Below the pieces are notes generated by a model that worked only from the letters and a program-made list of their open reading frames with translations, did not search any database and was not told the origin of the DNA. This document shows, one piece after another, positions 35,435-44,357 of a stretch of DNA of 64,000 nucleotides. Source of the DNA: Arthrobacter sp. Leaf337 (GTDB lineage Bacteria; Actinomycetota; Actinomycetes; Actinomycetales; Micrococcaceae); the NCBI RefSeq assembly GCF_001423745.1, contig NZ_LMPC01000001.1, positions 125,923 through 189,922 on the forward strand, given 5' to 3'. Position numbers and translations under genes: made by a program. The stretch's first letter is position 1; each line of letters begins with the position of its first letter.

Positions 35435-36889
35435 TCAGTCCGGCCTGGTGAGGAATTCGCGGACCCTGGCCCGGACCGGTTCGCGGTCATAACTGTTGAC
35501 GAGGGCACCGGCCATCCGGACGGGATCACCGAAGAAGAAGTACTCGTAGAGGGACTGCCGGCCCGCGAACCCTGAGATGGAGGCATCAAAGGCCAGCTTG
35601 AACAGGCGGACGCGCTCAGGTCCGGTGAGCGTCTTGCCCTGCAGATACATGTCGATGTCCGCCCTGGCCCCGCTGTTGACGTCGGCCTCACCCGGCAGCG
35701 CCATCAGCCCGGAGGCGGAGAACTTCCGGATGATCTGCGGGAAGCGCTGGGCGATTTTGGGGTACCAGTTCCTGGCAGCATTCAGCGTGGTCCATTTGGG
35801 AAGCATCACGCCTGCCTCGTTGGGCCTGGCGTCAGCTTCCGACGCGCGGACCAGCGCCTTGCCGATTTCGACGTCGATGATCAGTTCGGCGATGTCCTCC
35901 TGGATGTGCTGGAAACCGTCGATCCCGATGGACTCGGCCAGTTCCGACGCCAGGCCGAGGAAGAACTCGCTCTTGGCGATCGTCCGGGTGACCACCTGGT
36001 GCGTCATGAGGGCGCCCGCGCCGGTCTCCGTGTAGAAGCTGTTGCAGAGCTCCGGGTGGCCGAGCATGAAGATCCGTTCGCTCGGCACGAATACCCTGTC
36101 GAAGATGGCCACCGCATCCATTTCCTCATAGCGCGAGGCCAGGGGCTCGTCATGGCTGCTGCCGCCGTTGTACAGCGAGGTTCGGCACAGGTACCGCAGG
36201 CCCGGAGCATCATTGGGGATGGCGAACGCATAGGAATACGGGGCGTCCTCCGGGGTGCCCCGCAGCACGGTGGACGGGAACACCAGGAGTTCGTCGGCAA
36301 TAGGCGCGATCGTGGCCAGCATGCGGGCACCGCTGATCACAATGCCGTCCTCGCGCTCTTCGACGATGTGGGCCGACAACTGCCCGCCCATCTGTTCGGA
36401 GCCCGAGACGGAGCGGTTGACCTGCGGCGGGATGAGCGTGTGCGTGGCAAGGACGTCGTTCTCCCGTGCCCACTCGTAGTAGTTGCGGATGTTTTCGCCA
36501 AATTTGGGGTCGGCCTGCGAGAACCATTTTTCCGCGGTGCTGAGCGCCGTCAGGGATGAGTTCATATAGTCCCCCGAGCGGCCCAGGAAGCCGTTGGAGG
36601 ATTCGGCCCAGGTGGAAATGGCCCTGCGCCGGCGCTGCAGATCCTCGATGGTCCGGGGGACCAGGAAGGACGCGTTCACCAGGTCGCCGGTCGAGGGCGA
36701 GGGGTATGTCAGTGCTTCCTGGTGGGCGGGGTCGTGCTGCATGTCGAAGAGCTTCGCGTAGGACCTGGCCACGTTGCGGAACGCCGGGTGCTCAGCAATT
36801 TTTTCGCTGACCACCTCACCGTCGATCACCACATGGGGCTTCATGGCGTTGAGTTTGTCCAGATACTGCCGTCCGGTGCGGATACCCAT
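35435..36889 (-). CDS. 4-hydroxyphenylacetate 3-monooxygenase-type oxygenase (HpaB family)
   Basis: 484-residue FADH2-dependent aromatic hydroxylase of the HpaB/TftD group. Visible: MGIRTGRQYLDKLNAMKPHV at the N-terminus, ATHTLIPPQVNRS, EEREDGIVISGARMLATIAPIADELLV, DVEIGKALVRASEAD and SGFAGRQSLYEYFFFGDPVR near the end. It acts with a reduced-flavin supplier, the flavin reductase 57 bp upstream. Substrate may be a phenol or phenylacetate; ring-cleavage genes are not in the window. GGAGGAA precedes the ATG. Confidence 0.93.
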   Translation of the reverse strand: MGIRTGRQYLDKLNAMKPHVVIDGEVVSEKIAEHPAFRNVARSYAKLFDMQHDPAHQEALTYPSPSTGDLVNASFLVPRTIEDLQRRRRAISTWAESSNGFLGRSGDYMNSSLTALSTAEKWFSQADPKFGENIRNYYEWARENDVLATHTLIPPQVNRSVSGSEQMGGQLSAHIVEEREDGIVISGARMLATIAPIADELLVFPSTVLRGTPEDAPYSYAFAIPNDAPGLRYLCRTSLYNGGSSHDEPLASRYEEMDAVAIFDRVFVPSERIFMLGHPELCNSFYTETGAGALMTHQVVTRTIAKSEFFLGLASELAESIGIDGFQHIQEDIAELIIDVEIGKALVRASEADARPNEAGVMLPKWTTLNAARNWYPKIAQRFPQIIRKFSASGLMALPGEADVNSGARADIDMYLQGKTLTGPERVRLFKLAFDASISGFAGRQSLYEYFFFGDPVRMAGALVNSYDREPVRARVREFLTRPD

Positions 36890-36946
36890 TGTTCTTCCTC
36901 CAGTCCTCGTTGAGCTGCAGCGGGTTGTTCGGATACGGGGGCCGGG

Positions 36947-37486
36947 CTAGAGGAGGTCCTCCATGCCCAACTCCCGGTCCGGGATGGTGGTGTAGGTGCC
37001 GTTGGCAAACGCCAGGGCGTCGCCGTGGCGGTAGTCGAAGTCCACCACCTGGCCGAGATACAGGGTGTGGTCGCCGCCGTCGTATGCAGCCCAGGGCCGG
37101 CACTCGAAGTACGCCAGGACCCCGGCGAGGCGCGGCGCCGTGGCACCCTCCACCCACCGGGGTTCGTGCCCGGGGCGGCCGGCGAAATGCGTGGCGAGGT
37201 ACCGCTGTTCGGCACCCAGAATATTCACCGTGAACGGACGGCCGGCAAGCTCATCGTGCGCTTTTGCGGTACGGGCAATGCTGACCAGGGCCAGGGGCGG
37301 CTCCATGGACACCGACGTAAACGAGTTAACGGTGATGCCGTGGCGTTTGGTGGCGCCGTCGAAGGTCACGATCGCGACGCCTGTGGCAAACCTGCCGAGG
37401 CTCCCGCGGAAACGGTGGTCCTTCGGCGTCGACGTCCTGCCCGCAACTTCGGGGGCCTCTCCCGGACGTGGTGTGGACATCATCAT
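36947..37486 (-). CDS. Flavin reductase (HpaC-like)
   Basis: 179-residue flavin reductase domain protein that gives reduced FAD or FMN to the neighbouring HpaB-type oxygenase. Motifs: FRGSLGRFATGVAIVTFDGATKRHGITVNSFTSVSMEPPLAL (split by a conserved SVS), ARTAKAHDEL, FTVNILGAEQRYLATHFAGRP, GGDHTLYLGQVVDF. AAGGGA is 7 nt before the ATG. First gene of a minus-strand unit facing IclR. Confidence 0.93.
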   Translation of the reverse strand: MMMSTPRPGEAPEVAGRTSTPKDHRFRGSLGRFATGVAIVTFDGATKRHGITVNSFTSVSMEPPLALVSIARTAKAHDELAGRPFTVNILGAEQRYLATHFAGRPGHEPRWVEGATAPRLAGVLAYFECRPWAAYDGGDHTLYLGQVVDFDYRHGDALAFANGTYTTIPDRELGMEDLL

Positions 37487-37513
37487 TGATCCCTTGGATT
37501 GTCTGCTCTATAG

Positions 37514-37569
37514 TCGATCTCGACGACCCAACTGTTCTATAGTTGAACATATAGTTCCCATATGGAACG
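37514..37569. promoter_or_regulatory. Cluster of three inverted repeats in the hpaC/iclR intergenic region
   Basis: GTCGA-TC-TCGAC (37514-37525), GTTC-TATAGTT-GAAC (37535-37549) and GTTCC-CATAT-GGAAC (37555-37569). The last two are 15-mers of the same GTTC...GAAC type, 20 bp apart (two helix turns). This fits IclR operators controlling both genes. Confidence 0.65.
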
Positions 37570-37641
37570 CTAACTCAAAGTGAGGCGCAACACAAGACCC
37601 TGCGGGTGGAGCGCCACGGAACCCGGCCTAGGATGGACAGC

Positions 37642-38376
37642 ATGACTCAGACTGCCGGCGCCGGTACACAGGCCGCGACCGCCCAGGCTTCCCCGTCGCA
37701 GACCCTCTCGCGCGGGATCCGCGCGCTGGAAATTCTCGCCGAAGCCGGGCAGCCGCTCACCATCGCTGAACTTGCCGACGCGATGGGGGTCCATCGTTCC
37801 GTGGCCTACCGGATCCTGCGCACGCTGGAGGATCACTCCCTGCTGGTCCGGGACGACTCCGGCAAGGTCCAGCCCGGCCCGGGCCTGGCCGTCCTGGCAC
37901 GGGGTGTTTCCCGCAACCTGCAGTCGGCTGCATTGCCTGAGCTCACACAGCTTGCCAACACCCTGAACATGACGGCCTTCGTCGCGGTGTGGGACCACCA
38001 GGACTGCATCACCCTGGTGACCGTGGAGCCCCGGCACTCGGCGGCCACCGTGGTCCAGCACCCCGGCTCACGGCACCCGATAAGCGCCGGCGCCCCGGGG
38101 ATAGCCATCCAGTCTGCACTCACGGAGCACGACTGGAACCTGCTGGCGCCGGATATCCCCTACCGGCCCGAGGCAGCCGAGGCCCGGAAACGCGGCTACG
38201 CGGCCAGCCACGATGAAGTCATTGCGGGGGTTTCCTCGCTGGCAGCCCCCATCAACGTGCCGGGCGGCCGCCCGGCCTCGGTCGCCGTCGTCTACATCCG
38301 CTCAACCCAGGACCCGGCTGAAGTGGCGGCAGCCCTGACCTCGAGCGCCGCGCGCATTGAAAAGCAGCTGCTCTAA
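37642..38376 (+). CDS. IclR family transcriptional regulator
   Basis: 244 residues: N-terminal winged helix (TLSRGIRALEILAEAGQPLTIAELADAMGVHRSVAYRILRTL) and C-terminal GAF-like effector domain with RHPISAGAPGIAI and a final SSAARIEKQLL helix. Start at 37642 is set by TAGGAT (37629-37634) 7 nt upstream. IclR proteins usually control aromatic catabolism. It is divergent from the flavin reductase-monooxygenase unit. Confidence 0.94.
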   Translation: MTQTAGAGTQAATAQASPSQTLSRGIRALEILAEAGQPLTIAELADAMGVHRSVAYRILRTLEDHSLLVRDDSGKVQPGPGLAVLARGVSRNLQSAALPELTQLANTLNMTAFVAVWDHQDCITLVTVEPRHSAATVVQHPGSRHPISAGAPGIAIQSALTEHDWNLLAPDIPYRPEAAEARKRGYAASHDEVIAGVSSLAAPINVPGGRPASVAVVYIRSTQDPAEVAAALTSSAARIEKQLL

Positions 38377-38394
38377 GGCGCGGCACGCCATTCG

Positions 38395-39903
38395 TTAGCG
38401 GCTGCCGGCCAGCTGGGTTCCGCGGCGCGCCTTGCCGTTTCGGATGACGACGGCGGCGGCCGCCCCCAGCAGGAACAGCGCCGCTGCGACGCAGACCGGC
38501 ACGAGGAACGCGGCGGAATACCCCTGGTGCTGCGCCAGCTGACCGGCTACCGAAGACCCCAGTGCCGTGCCGGCGACAATGCCGCTGGCGAGGGCTGTCA
38601 TGACGGTTCCCAGCCGCCCGGCCGGGGCCACCAGGCCGCCGATAGCGAATACGGTGACCATCAGCGGGCCCACGGGCAGTCCGAGGACCAGCAGTACCAG
38701 CACCATGGGGAACGCCGAAGCAGGCAGCAGCAGGAGCACCGCCAGGCCGGCCATGAGCATGGCACTCACCATCCAGCGTGCTGACAGGGTGAACCGCTGC
38801 GGCCAGTAGGCAACGCTCAGGGCTGCCGCGGCCGAACTCAGTCCCATGACGGCGTAGAGCAGCCCGGCAATTTCGGCCGTGGCAAAGCTTGCCGAGAAGG
38901 AGCTCAGGCCCGTCTGGGTGGAACCAAAGAATGTCCCCATGCACACCATGGCCAGGAAGGGCAGGGCAACAGCTGCCATGCCGTTCGCGCGGGAGCCCGT
39001 TCGCCCGGACCCTGCGGCGTCGGGGCCGGCGGTGGCGGGGCCGGCGGTGGCGGGGCCGGCGGTGGCGGAGGCATCCGTGCCCGAAGCAGCCGTTCCTGAG
39101 CCTGCGACCGTCCTGGCGCCCCGGCGCCGGCGCACGCTCAGCGGTACGGCGAGGTGGGTGCGGTGGACGGCGAACGCGGGCACGAGGGTGAGCGTCAGGG
39201 CTGCGGCCAGGGCCAGCGGAAGCCAAGGGGCGATCAGGCTCGCGAGGATGCCCACCAACGCGGGGCCGAGGACGAAGGTCAGTTCATCGGCGGTGCTTTC
39301 GTAGGACAAGGCCGCATCCAGGTCCTTCGCATTCCTGGCTGTGCTGCCCCGGGCGGTCAGCGCCATCCAGCGGACGCGGGCCAGCGGGCCCACCTGGGGG
39401 CAGCTGGCCCCTGCCACGAAAGCCGCGACGAGGACCGGCACAGCCGCACCAAGGTCCTGGCCGGACGGAACGAGGTAGGCCGTGAGGATCAGGGCCACCA
39501 CGGCGGCGGTGTTGAAGACCGCAGCGACCAGCAGCACCAACCGCTGGCCGAGCCGGTCGGCCCAGGCCCCGAGCACCGGCGCTCCCAGTGCGGAGCCGAT
39601 TCCCACGGCCCCGGCTGCTGCTCCGCCGACCGCGTATGAGCCCGTGACGGCCGTAACCAGGGTCAGGGCGCCCACTGTCAGCATGGCCAGGGGAAGGCGG
39701 GCGAAGAGACCCAGCGGGATGAAGCCCTTGCCTGCCAGCAGCGGAAGCCGGGCGTAGCGGCCACCCCGGCTCGAAAGCGGGCGGGGGATGTCCTGCTCAG
39801 GATGCGGTGCGGGGCGCGCAGTGGCTTCGGGTGCGGAGGCTTCGGGTGCGGTGGTGGCAGGGGACGTTGCGGCGGATGCCTGTGAGAACATTGAAGTGGT
39901 CAT
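38395..39903 (-). CDS. MFS transporter (exporter-like)
   Basis: About 502 residues, 12 helices, with a long Ala/Pro/Thr-rich cytoplasmic N-terminus and an Ala/Gly/Thr-rich central loop (about 270-310) that carries a tandem repeat. It has GAPVLGAWADRLGQRLVLL (motif A-like) and LGSSVAGQLAQHQGYSAAFLVPV. Substrate unknown. Start uncertain: TTG at 39921 or ATG at 39903; neither has an ideal ribosome site, and the strongest site nearby serves a different frame. It converges with iclR 18 bp apart. Confidence 0.85.
   Translation of the reverse strand: MTTSMFSQASAATSPATTAPEASAPEATARPAPHPEQDIPRPLSSRGGRYARLPLLAGKGFIPLGLFARLPLAMLTVGALTLVTAVTGSYAVGGAAAGAVGIGSALGAPVLGAWADRLGQRLVLLVAAVFNTAAVVALILTAYLVPSGQDLGAAVPVLVAAFVAGASCPQVGPLARVRWMALTARGSTARNAKDLDAALSYESTADELTFVLGPALVGILASLIAPWLPLALAAALTLTLVPAFAVHRTHLAVPLSVRRRRGARTVAGSGTAASGTDASATAGPATAGPATAGPDAAGSGRTGSRANGMAAVALPFLAMVCMGTFFGSTQTGLSSFSASFATAEIAGLLYAVMGLSSAAAALSVAYWPQRFTLSARWMVSAMLMAGLAVLLLLPASAFPMVLVLLVLGLPVGPLMVTVFAIGGLVAPAGRLGTVMTALASGIVAGTALGSSVAGQLAQHQGYSAAFLVPVCVAAALFLLGAAAAVVIRNGKARRGTQLAGSR
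39025..39069. repeat. Three 15-bp tandem repeats inside the MFS gene
   Basis: GCCGGCGGTGGCGGG three times (last base differs), coding for Ala-Thr-Ala-Gly-Pro units in the central loop. In-frame, so copy number could vary without loss of function. Confidence 0.9.
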
Positions 39904-39931
39904 TATTCCGGGTTCGCTCAAAGATGCGCAT
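39797..39931 (-). CDS. Possible 44-aa upstream ORF overlapping the MFS start
   Basis: MRIFERTRNNDH... to RTAS, Arg- and His-rich. Its ATG at 39931 is 3-4 nt downstream of GGAGGAGGG, the best ribosome site in this leader, and it overlaps the first 107 bp of the MFS gene in another frame. It could control translation of the transporter or be chance. Confidence 0.35.
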   Translation of the reverse strand: MRIFERTRNNDHFNVLTGIRRNVPCHHRTRSLRTRSHCAPRTAS

Positions 39932-39951
39932 CGTCCCTCCTCCCGATGCGC
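39926..39951 (-). promoter_or_regulatory. Hairpin presenting a Shine-Dalgarno sequence in its loop
   Basis: GCGCATCG and CGATGCGC form a perfect 8-bp stem; the 10-nt loop is GGAGGAGGGA. A -10-like TACAAT (minus strand, 39971-39976) puts this in the 5' UTR of the MFS gene. Confidence 0.5.
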
Positions 39952-40040
39952 GCGACCCGGTAACCCTTCAATTGTAGCCGAGGCCCCGGCACGCCGGTCC
40001 CGGCTGGTGGAGCTCGAAACCGCCGCGCCGGGCCAGGGAA

Positions 40041-43000
40041 TCAGGCCGGAGCGTCGTCGGAAATGTGGAGCGTGGACCCGTTCCGCCCCTTGACCACCTG
40101 GAGCTGGGTGCTGATGCGCTGCTTCATCTCCGGCACGTGGCTCACGAGGCCGACCACCCGGCCGCCGTCCCGCAACCCTTCGAGGGCATCCATGACCTGT
40201 TCCAGTGCCTGCTCGTCCAGGCTGCCGAAGCCCTCATCCACGAAGAGCGTCTCGATGTCGACCCCGCCGGACTCCTGCTGCACTACGTCGGCCAGGCCCA
40301 GCGCCAGGGCCAGCGAGGCCATAAACGATTCACCACCGGAAAGCGTTGACGTATCCCTGCGCTGCCCGGTCCACTGGTCCACGACCTCGAGGCCGAGACC
40401 GGACTTGGCTCCCCGGGCAGCCTTGGCGTCCGTGTGCTGCAGGGTGTACCGGCCATCGCTCATTCCGACCAGCCGCTCCGAGGCGGCGATGGCCACCTGC
40501 TCCAGCCTGGCCGCCAGCACGTAGCTGTTCAGGCTCATCCGGTAGGAGTTGTCGCCGGCACCGCGGGCGGCGTCGGCCACCGCGGTGAGCAGCGCCGCGC
40601 GTTCCCGCGGACCTTGGCCCGAAGCTGCCAGCCGCGTGTAGTCCCCCGCAATCCGGCAGATGGTCTGCACCGATTTGTCCGCGAGCCCGGCCGCGATGAC
40701 TGCTTGCCTGGCGGCCTGTTCCGCAGCGGTATCCTCCGCCCGGAGCTCTTCGAGCACGCCGGGCTCGACCGGGCCGTCCGCCGCAAGCTCGCGGGCTGCC
40801 TGTGTGAGTTCCTCGCCGGCGAAGAGTTCGCCGACGCGGGCTGCTTCATCCTGGCCGGCCCGGATGGCCGCTTCAAGCGTGGCCGCTTCAGGGGCCGGCA
40901 GGAGGACGGCCCGGGCCGCCTCTGCGGAGGCGAATCCGGACTCCGGAAGCGCCTGGTCCAGCACCTGGCGGGCCTCCGTGGTCCGCAGCATGGCCTGTTC
41001 GAGGCTGGTCCGGGCGGCGTCTGTTCGTTCCAGGAGGGCCGTGGACTGATTCAGCGAGGTGAGCCGGCTGCCGAGGGTCGGGTAGCCGGCACGCAGCTTC
41101 TGCAGCGTAGCCTCCAGTGCAGCTGCCTGTTCGAGGACCTCCGTGTGCGTGGACTCCGTCGTCGCAATGCTGGAATCAGTTGCCGCCTGCGTCGATTCGG
41201 CGGCTGCAACCTGTTCGTCCAGTTCCGCCAGCCGCTCACGGCTGGCGACGAGTTCCACGGCGGCCCGGACGGCCTCGCGCGCACGTTCCTTGGCCATAGC
41301 GGCTTCCGCGCGGGCGTCCTCCGCCGCGGTGTCGCCGCCCTGGGCCGCCAGGACCGCAACCTGCTGCCGGGCCTCGGCAAGTTCCTTGTCCAGCGTTGCG
41401 AGGACCGCTTCCGCTGCCTCACAAGCTTCCTGGGCTGCCTGTTCCGCTTCAGCGATGGCCAGCGCGGCCGTCGCCGCGGGCGCCGGTGAGGGGTGCTCCG
41501 GGCTGCCGCACACCGGGCAGGGCGCGGCCGGCCGGAGCTGGGAAGCGAGCTCCGCAGCGGCGTTGGCGAGCCGCTCTTCCCGCAGATCCAGCCACCGCTG
41601 GCGGTGGTTCTGCTGATCATCCCGGGCAATGCGGTGCCGTTCGTCCACGCCGAAACATAACCGGGCCGCCGTGGCATACCGGCCGACGACGGCCACGAGT
41701 TCCTCAGCGGCAGCGGCTTCCTTGGTCCGCAGCTGGGCTTCGGCAGCGAGCTCCTCAAGGGGTGCCAGACCGGCCAGCAGCCCGGCCATTTCCGCACGCA
41801 GCGCATCAAGGGCCGCGGCGCCGGCGCGCCACCCCTCCCTCAGCTTCTCCACGGTGCTGCGAAGCTCTGTGCTGCGGACTGCCATCCCGGACAGCCTGGC
41901 CTCATCCGGCAGCCGTTCCTCGAGCACGGCGCGGAGGGAGCGCAGGCGGCTGAGTTCGCTGCGCATGACTGCCGCTTCGAAGTAGGGTTCGTCTTCGCTT
42001 CCGGCGGGGTGGCGGCTTGTGGCGGCGCCCCCGCCGGTAGCCAGGGCGGCAAGCTCGGGGTCCAGAAGAACCGCGGCGTTCAATTCGGCGGCGGCCGCGG
42101 CCATTGCGCCGGCCGCCCGCTCTTCGGCGTCCTCTGCTTTGTCGACGGCCTGCAGCTGGCCGCCGAGCACTTCGGCCCTGCGGTGGAGGCCAAGCTGCCG
42201 GGTCTTTTCACCGAGTTCGGGTGCCGCCGCGTCGGCGGCCGATTTCCGCAGTTCCGCGGCGGCGAGTTTTGCCTGGCGGGCGGCACGCGCGGCCGCGGAC
42301 TCGAGGCGCCGGGCAGCCTCGGCGCGCGCTGCCGCCGCCTGGTCCGCCTCGGCCTGCAAAATCCCGGCCCTGGCCGCGGCGGTGTCCTGCAGCCAGGCAA
42401 GAAGGTGGTCGGCGTCGTCGGGCACGGGGAAGGCGTCCGGCAGATCCTCTTCGGACGGCGCCGCTTCAGCCCGGGCCTGCGCCAGCAGCAGGTCCAACTG
42501 GTTGTTGAGGCCGGAGACCTCGGTGCGGGCCTCCGCGGCCTGCCGGGCCAGTTCCTGCTCGACAGCCTCAAACCGCTGCGTGCCGAAGAGGCTTTGAAGC
42601 AGCTCCAGCCGGTCGGAGGGCTTTGACCGAAGGAAAGCAGCGAAGTCGCCCTGGGGCAGCATGACCACCCGGGTGAACTGCTCCCGGTCCATGCCGAGCA
42701 CTGAACTGATTTCAGCCCCGGCCTCATCGTTCCGGCCGGACTTTTCCATCCACTGCCCGTCAACGCGTTCCCGCAGCAGCGTATTGGCTTTCTGCTCCGT
42801 AAATCCGTTTTTGCCCCTGGCGCTGGGCCGGTTCCACGCAGGGATCCTGGAGACCTCAAAATGCCGGCCTTTGGCGGAAAACTCGCAGGTGACGCGCGGT
42901 TCGGCGGCGGCGTCAGCGTGGTCGCTGCGGAGCCGTTTTCCTTCCTGTCGCGCACCCGGCACGGATCCGTACAGGGCAAAGCAGATGGCATCCAGCACGC

Positions 43001-43127
43001 TGGTCTTGCCGGCACCGGTTGCGCCGTTCAGGAGGAAGAGTCCGTGAGAGCTGAGCCGGTCAAAGTCGATGTGCTCGGTGCCGGCGAAGGGGCCGAAGGC
43101 GGAGATTTCAAGCCGGTGGATCCTCAT
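40041..43127 (-). CDS. sbcC: Exonuclease SbcCD subunit C
   Basis: Rad50-like SMC ATPase (1028 aa) that works with SbcD to process DNA hairpins and breaks. N-terminal Walker A GATGAGKTSVLDAI, Q-loop LPQGDFAAFLRSK, long Ala-rich coiled coils, the zinc hook CPVCGSPEHPSP near mid-protein, then the signature LSGGESFMASLALALGLADV and Walker B TLFVDEGFGSLD. ATG overlaps the sbcD stop (ATGA). Confidence 0.97.
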   Translation of the reverse strand: MRIHRLEISAFGPFAGTEHIDFDRLSSHGLFLLNGATGAGKTSVLDAICFALYGSVPGARQEGKRLRSDHADAAAEPRVTCEFSAKGRHFEVSRIPAWNRPSARGKNGFTEQKANTLLRERVDGQWMEKSGRNDEAGAEISSVLGMDREQFTRVVMLPQGDFAAFLRSKPSDRLELLQSLFGTQRFEAVEQELARQAAEARTEVSGLNNQLDLLLAQARAEAAPSEEDLPDAFPVPDDADHLLAWLQDTAAARAGILQAEADQAAAARAEAARRLESAAARAARQAKLAAAELRKSAADAAAPELGEKTRQLGLHRRAEVLGGQLQAVDKAEDAEERAAGAMAAAAAELNAAVLLDPELAALATGGGAATSRHPAGSEDEPYFEAAVMRSELSRLRSLRAVLEERLPDEARLSGMAVRSTELRSTVEKLREGWRAGAAALDALRAEMAGLLAGLAPLEELAAEAQLRTKEAAAAEELVAVVGRYATAARLCFGVDERHRIARDDQQNHRQRWLDLREERLANAAAELASQLRPAAPCPVCGSPEHPSPAPAATAALAIAEAEQAAQEACEAAEAVLATLDKELAEARQQVAVLAAQGGDTAAEDARAEAAMAKERAREAVRAAVELVASRERLAELDEQVAAAESTQAATDSSIATTESTHTEVLEQAAALEATLQKLRAGYPTLGSRLTSLNQSTALLERTDAARTSLEQAMLRTTEARQVLDQALPESGFASAEAARAVLLPAPEAATLEAAIRAGQDEAARVGELFAGEELTQAARELAADGPVEPGVLEELRAEDTAAEQAARQAVIAAGLADKSVQTICRIAGDYTRLAASGQGPRERAALLTAVADAARGAGDNSYRMSLNSYVLAARLEQVAIAASERLVGMSDGRYTLQHTDAKAARGAKSGLGLEVVDQWTGQRRDTSTLSGGESFMASLALALGLADVVQQESGGVDIETLFVDEGFGSLDEQALEQVMDALEGLRDGGRVVGLVSHVPEMKQRISTQLQVVKGRNGSTLHISDDAPA

Positions 43128-44296
43128 CGTGACATCTCCCCCAGACGCACGGCTTCGAGCGCTTCCCCGAGAACAGCGGCTTCGGCGTCATCGGTGCTGC
43201 GGCCCCGAACGTGCTCCAGGAAGCCGCAGCAGATGGACAGATCGTCATCCGCCGCGGCGAGCCTGGAGCTGTAACTCGTCGTGGTAGCTGCAGCGGCGCC
43301 TTCGGGCTCGAAACCGAGGACCAGGGTGTCCGGAAAGCGGGCACGAAGTTTGTCCATGGCCTGGGCGGGGCGCTGGGAGTCCGTCAGTGTGATCTGGCAA
43401 TACGCGGCCTCGGCCCAGGCGTGCTCCTCGGCCGTGAGGAGGTGGTCCAGAGTGCCCCGCAGCACCGCGAGCGCGCGCGGCGCGTCCCATTGGACCTCCC
43501 TGACGTCGGTGATGCCCGTGGCATCCGCTTCGACCAGCCAGCCGCCTTTCCGGTGCTTCGCCTCTGAGAAGGAATAGGCAAGGGGCGAACCGGAATAGCG
43601 CACGGTCGGCGACAGCGTCTGCCTGCCGTGCAGGTGCCCGAGTGCGGTGTAGCCAAAACCGTCGAAGAGATCCAGGGGGACGGCCCCGACTCCGCCGATG
43701 CTCAGGTCCCTTTCACTGTCCGAGCTGATCCCGCCGCTCGCGAACGTATGGGCCAGCACGACGGAATGCACGGTCCTTCCGCTCGCACGGGTGACCATAT
43801 CGGACCGGATCTTCGCTGTGGCTGCGCGCGTCACTTCGAAGTGGCTGGCGGGCTCAACGCCCAGGTGCTCGGCGACCAGACGGGGCTCGAGCCACGGAAT
43901 GCCGTAAATGGCCAGCACAGGACCATCCTCCGCCGGGTCCAGCGGAAACAGCACCGGCACATCGAGTTCGGCGAGCCGGGTACGCAGGTGCACTCCCCCG
44001 CGCTCCAGCAGCCGCGACGCGAAGCCAAGGCGGATGGCGGAATCGTGGTTCCCGCTGGTGAGGACCACCTGCGCTCCCGCGTCCGTCAGGCGGACCAGGG
44101 CATCATCCAGCAGGCGAACGACGTCGACGCCGGGCAGGGCGCGATCGCAGACATCCCCGGCAATCAGGACGACGTCCACTTTCTCCATGCTGACGACTTC
44201 GACCAGCTGGTCAATGAAATCCTGCTGGGCGTCCAGCATGCCGACGCCGTGGAAGGACCGGCCCAGGTGCCAATCGGAAGTGTGCAATAACCGCAT
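43124..44296 (-). CDS. sbcD: Exonuclease SbcCD subunit D
   Basis: Mre11-like Mn-dependent nuclease (390 aa). Phosphoesterase motifs: LLHTSDWHLGRSFHGVGM, VVLIAGDVCDRALP, VVLTSGNHDSAIRL, SVVLAHTFASG and GYTALGHLHGRQ. TAGCTT (minus strand, 44303-44308) is 6 nt before the ATG. It is the first gene of the sbcDC unit. Confidence 0.97.
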   Translation of the reverse strand: MRLLHTSDWHLGRSFHGVGMLDAQQDFIDQLVEVVSMEKVDVVLIAGDVCDRALPGVDVVRLLDDALVRLTDAGAQVVLTSGNHDSAIRLGFASRLLERGGVHLRTRLAELDVPVLFPLDPAEDGPVLAIYGIPWLEPRLVAEHLGVEPASHFEVTRAATAKIRSDMVTRASGRTVHSVVLAHTFASGGISSDSERDLSIGGVGAVPLDLFDGFGYTALGHLHGRQTLSPTVRYSGSPLAYSFSEAKHRKGGWLVEADATGITDVREVQWDAPRALAVLRGTLDHLLTAEEHAWAEAAYCQITLTDSQRPAQAMDKLRARFPDTLVLGFEPEGAAAATTTSYSSRLAAADDDLSICCGFLEHVRGRSTDDAEAAVLGEALEAVRLGEMSR

Positions 44297-44357
44297 GTTC
44301 TTAAGCTATCCGCGGGTACCGACAGTTTTGTGGCACAGACACGGCTTGGCCTGACAA

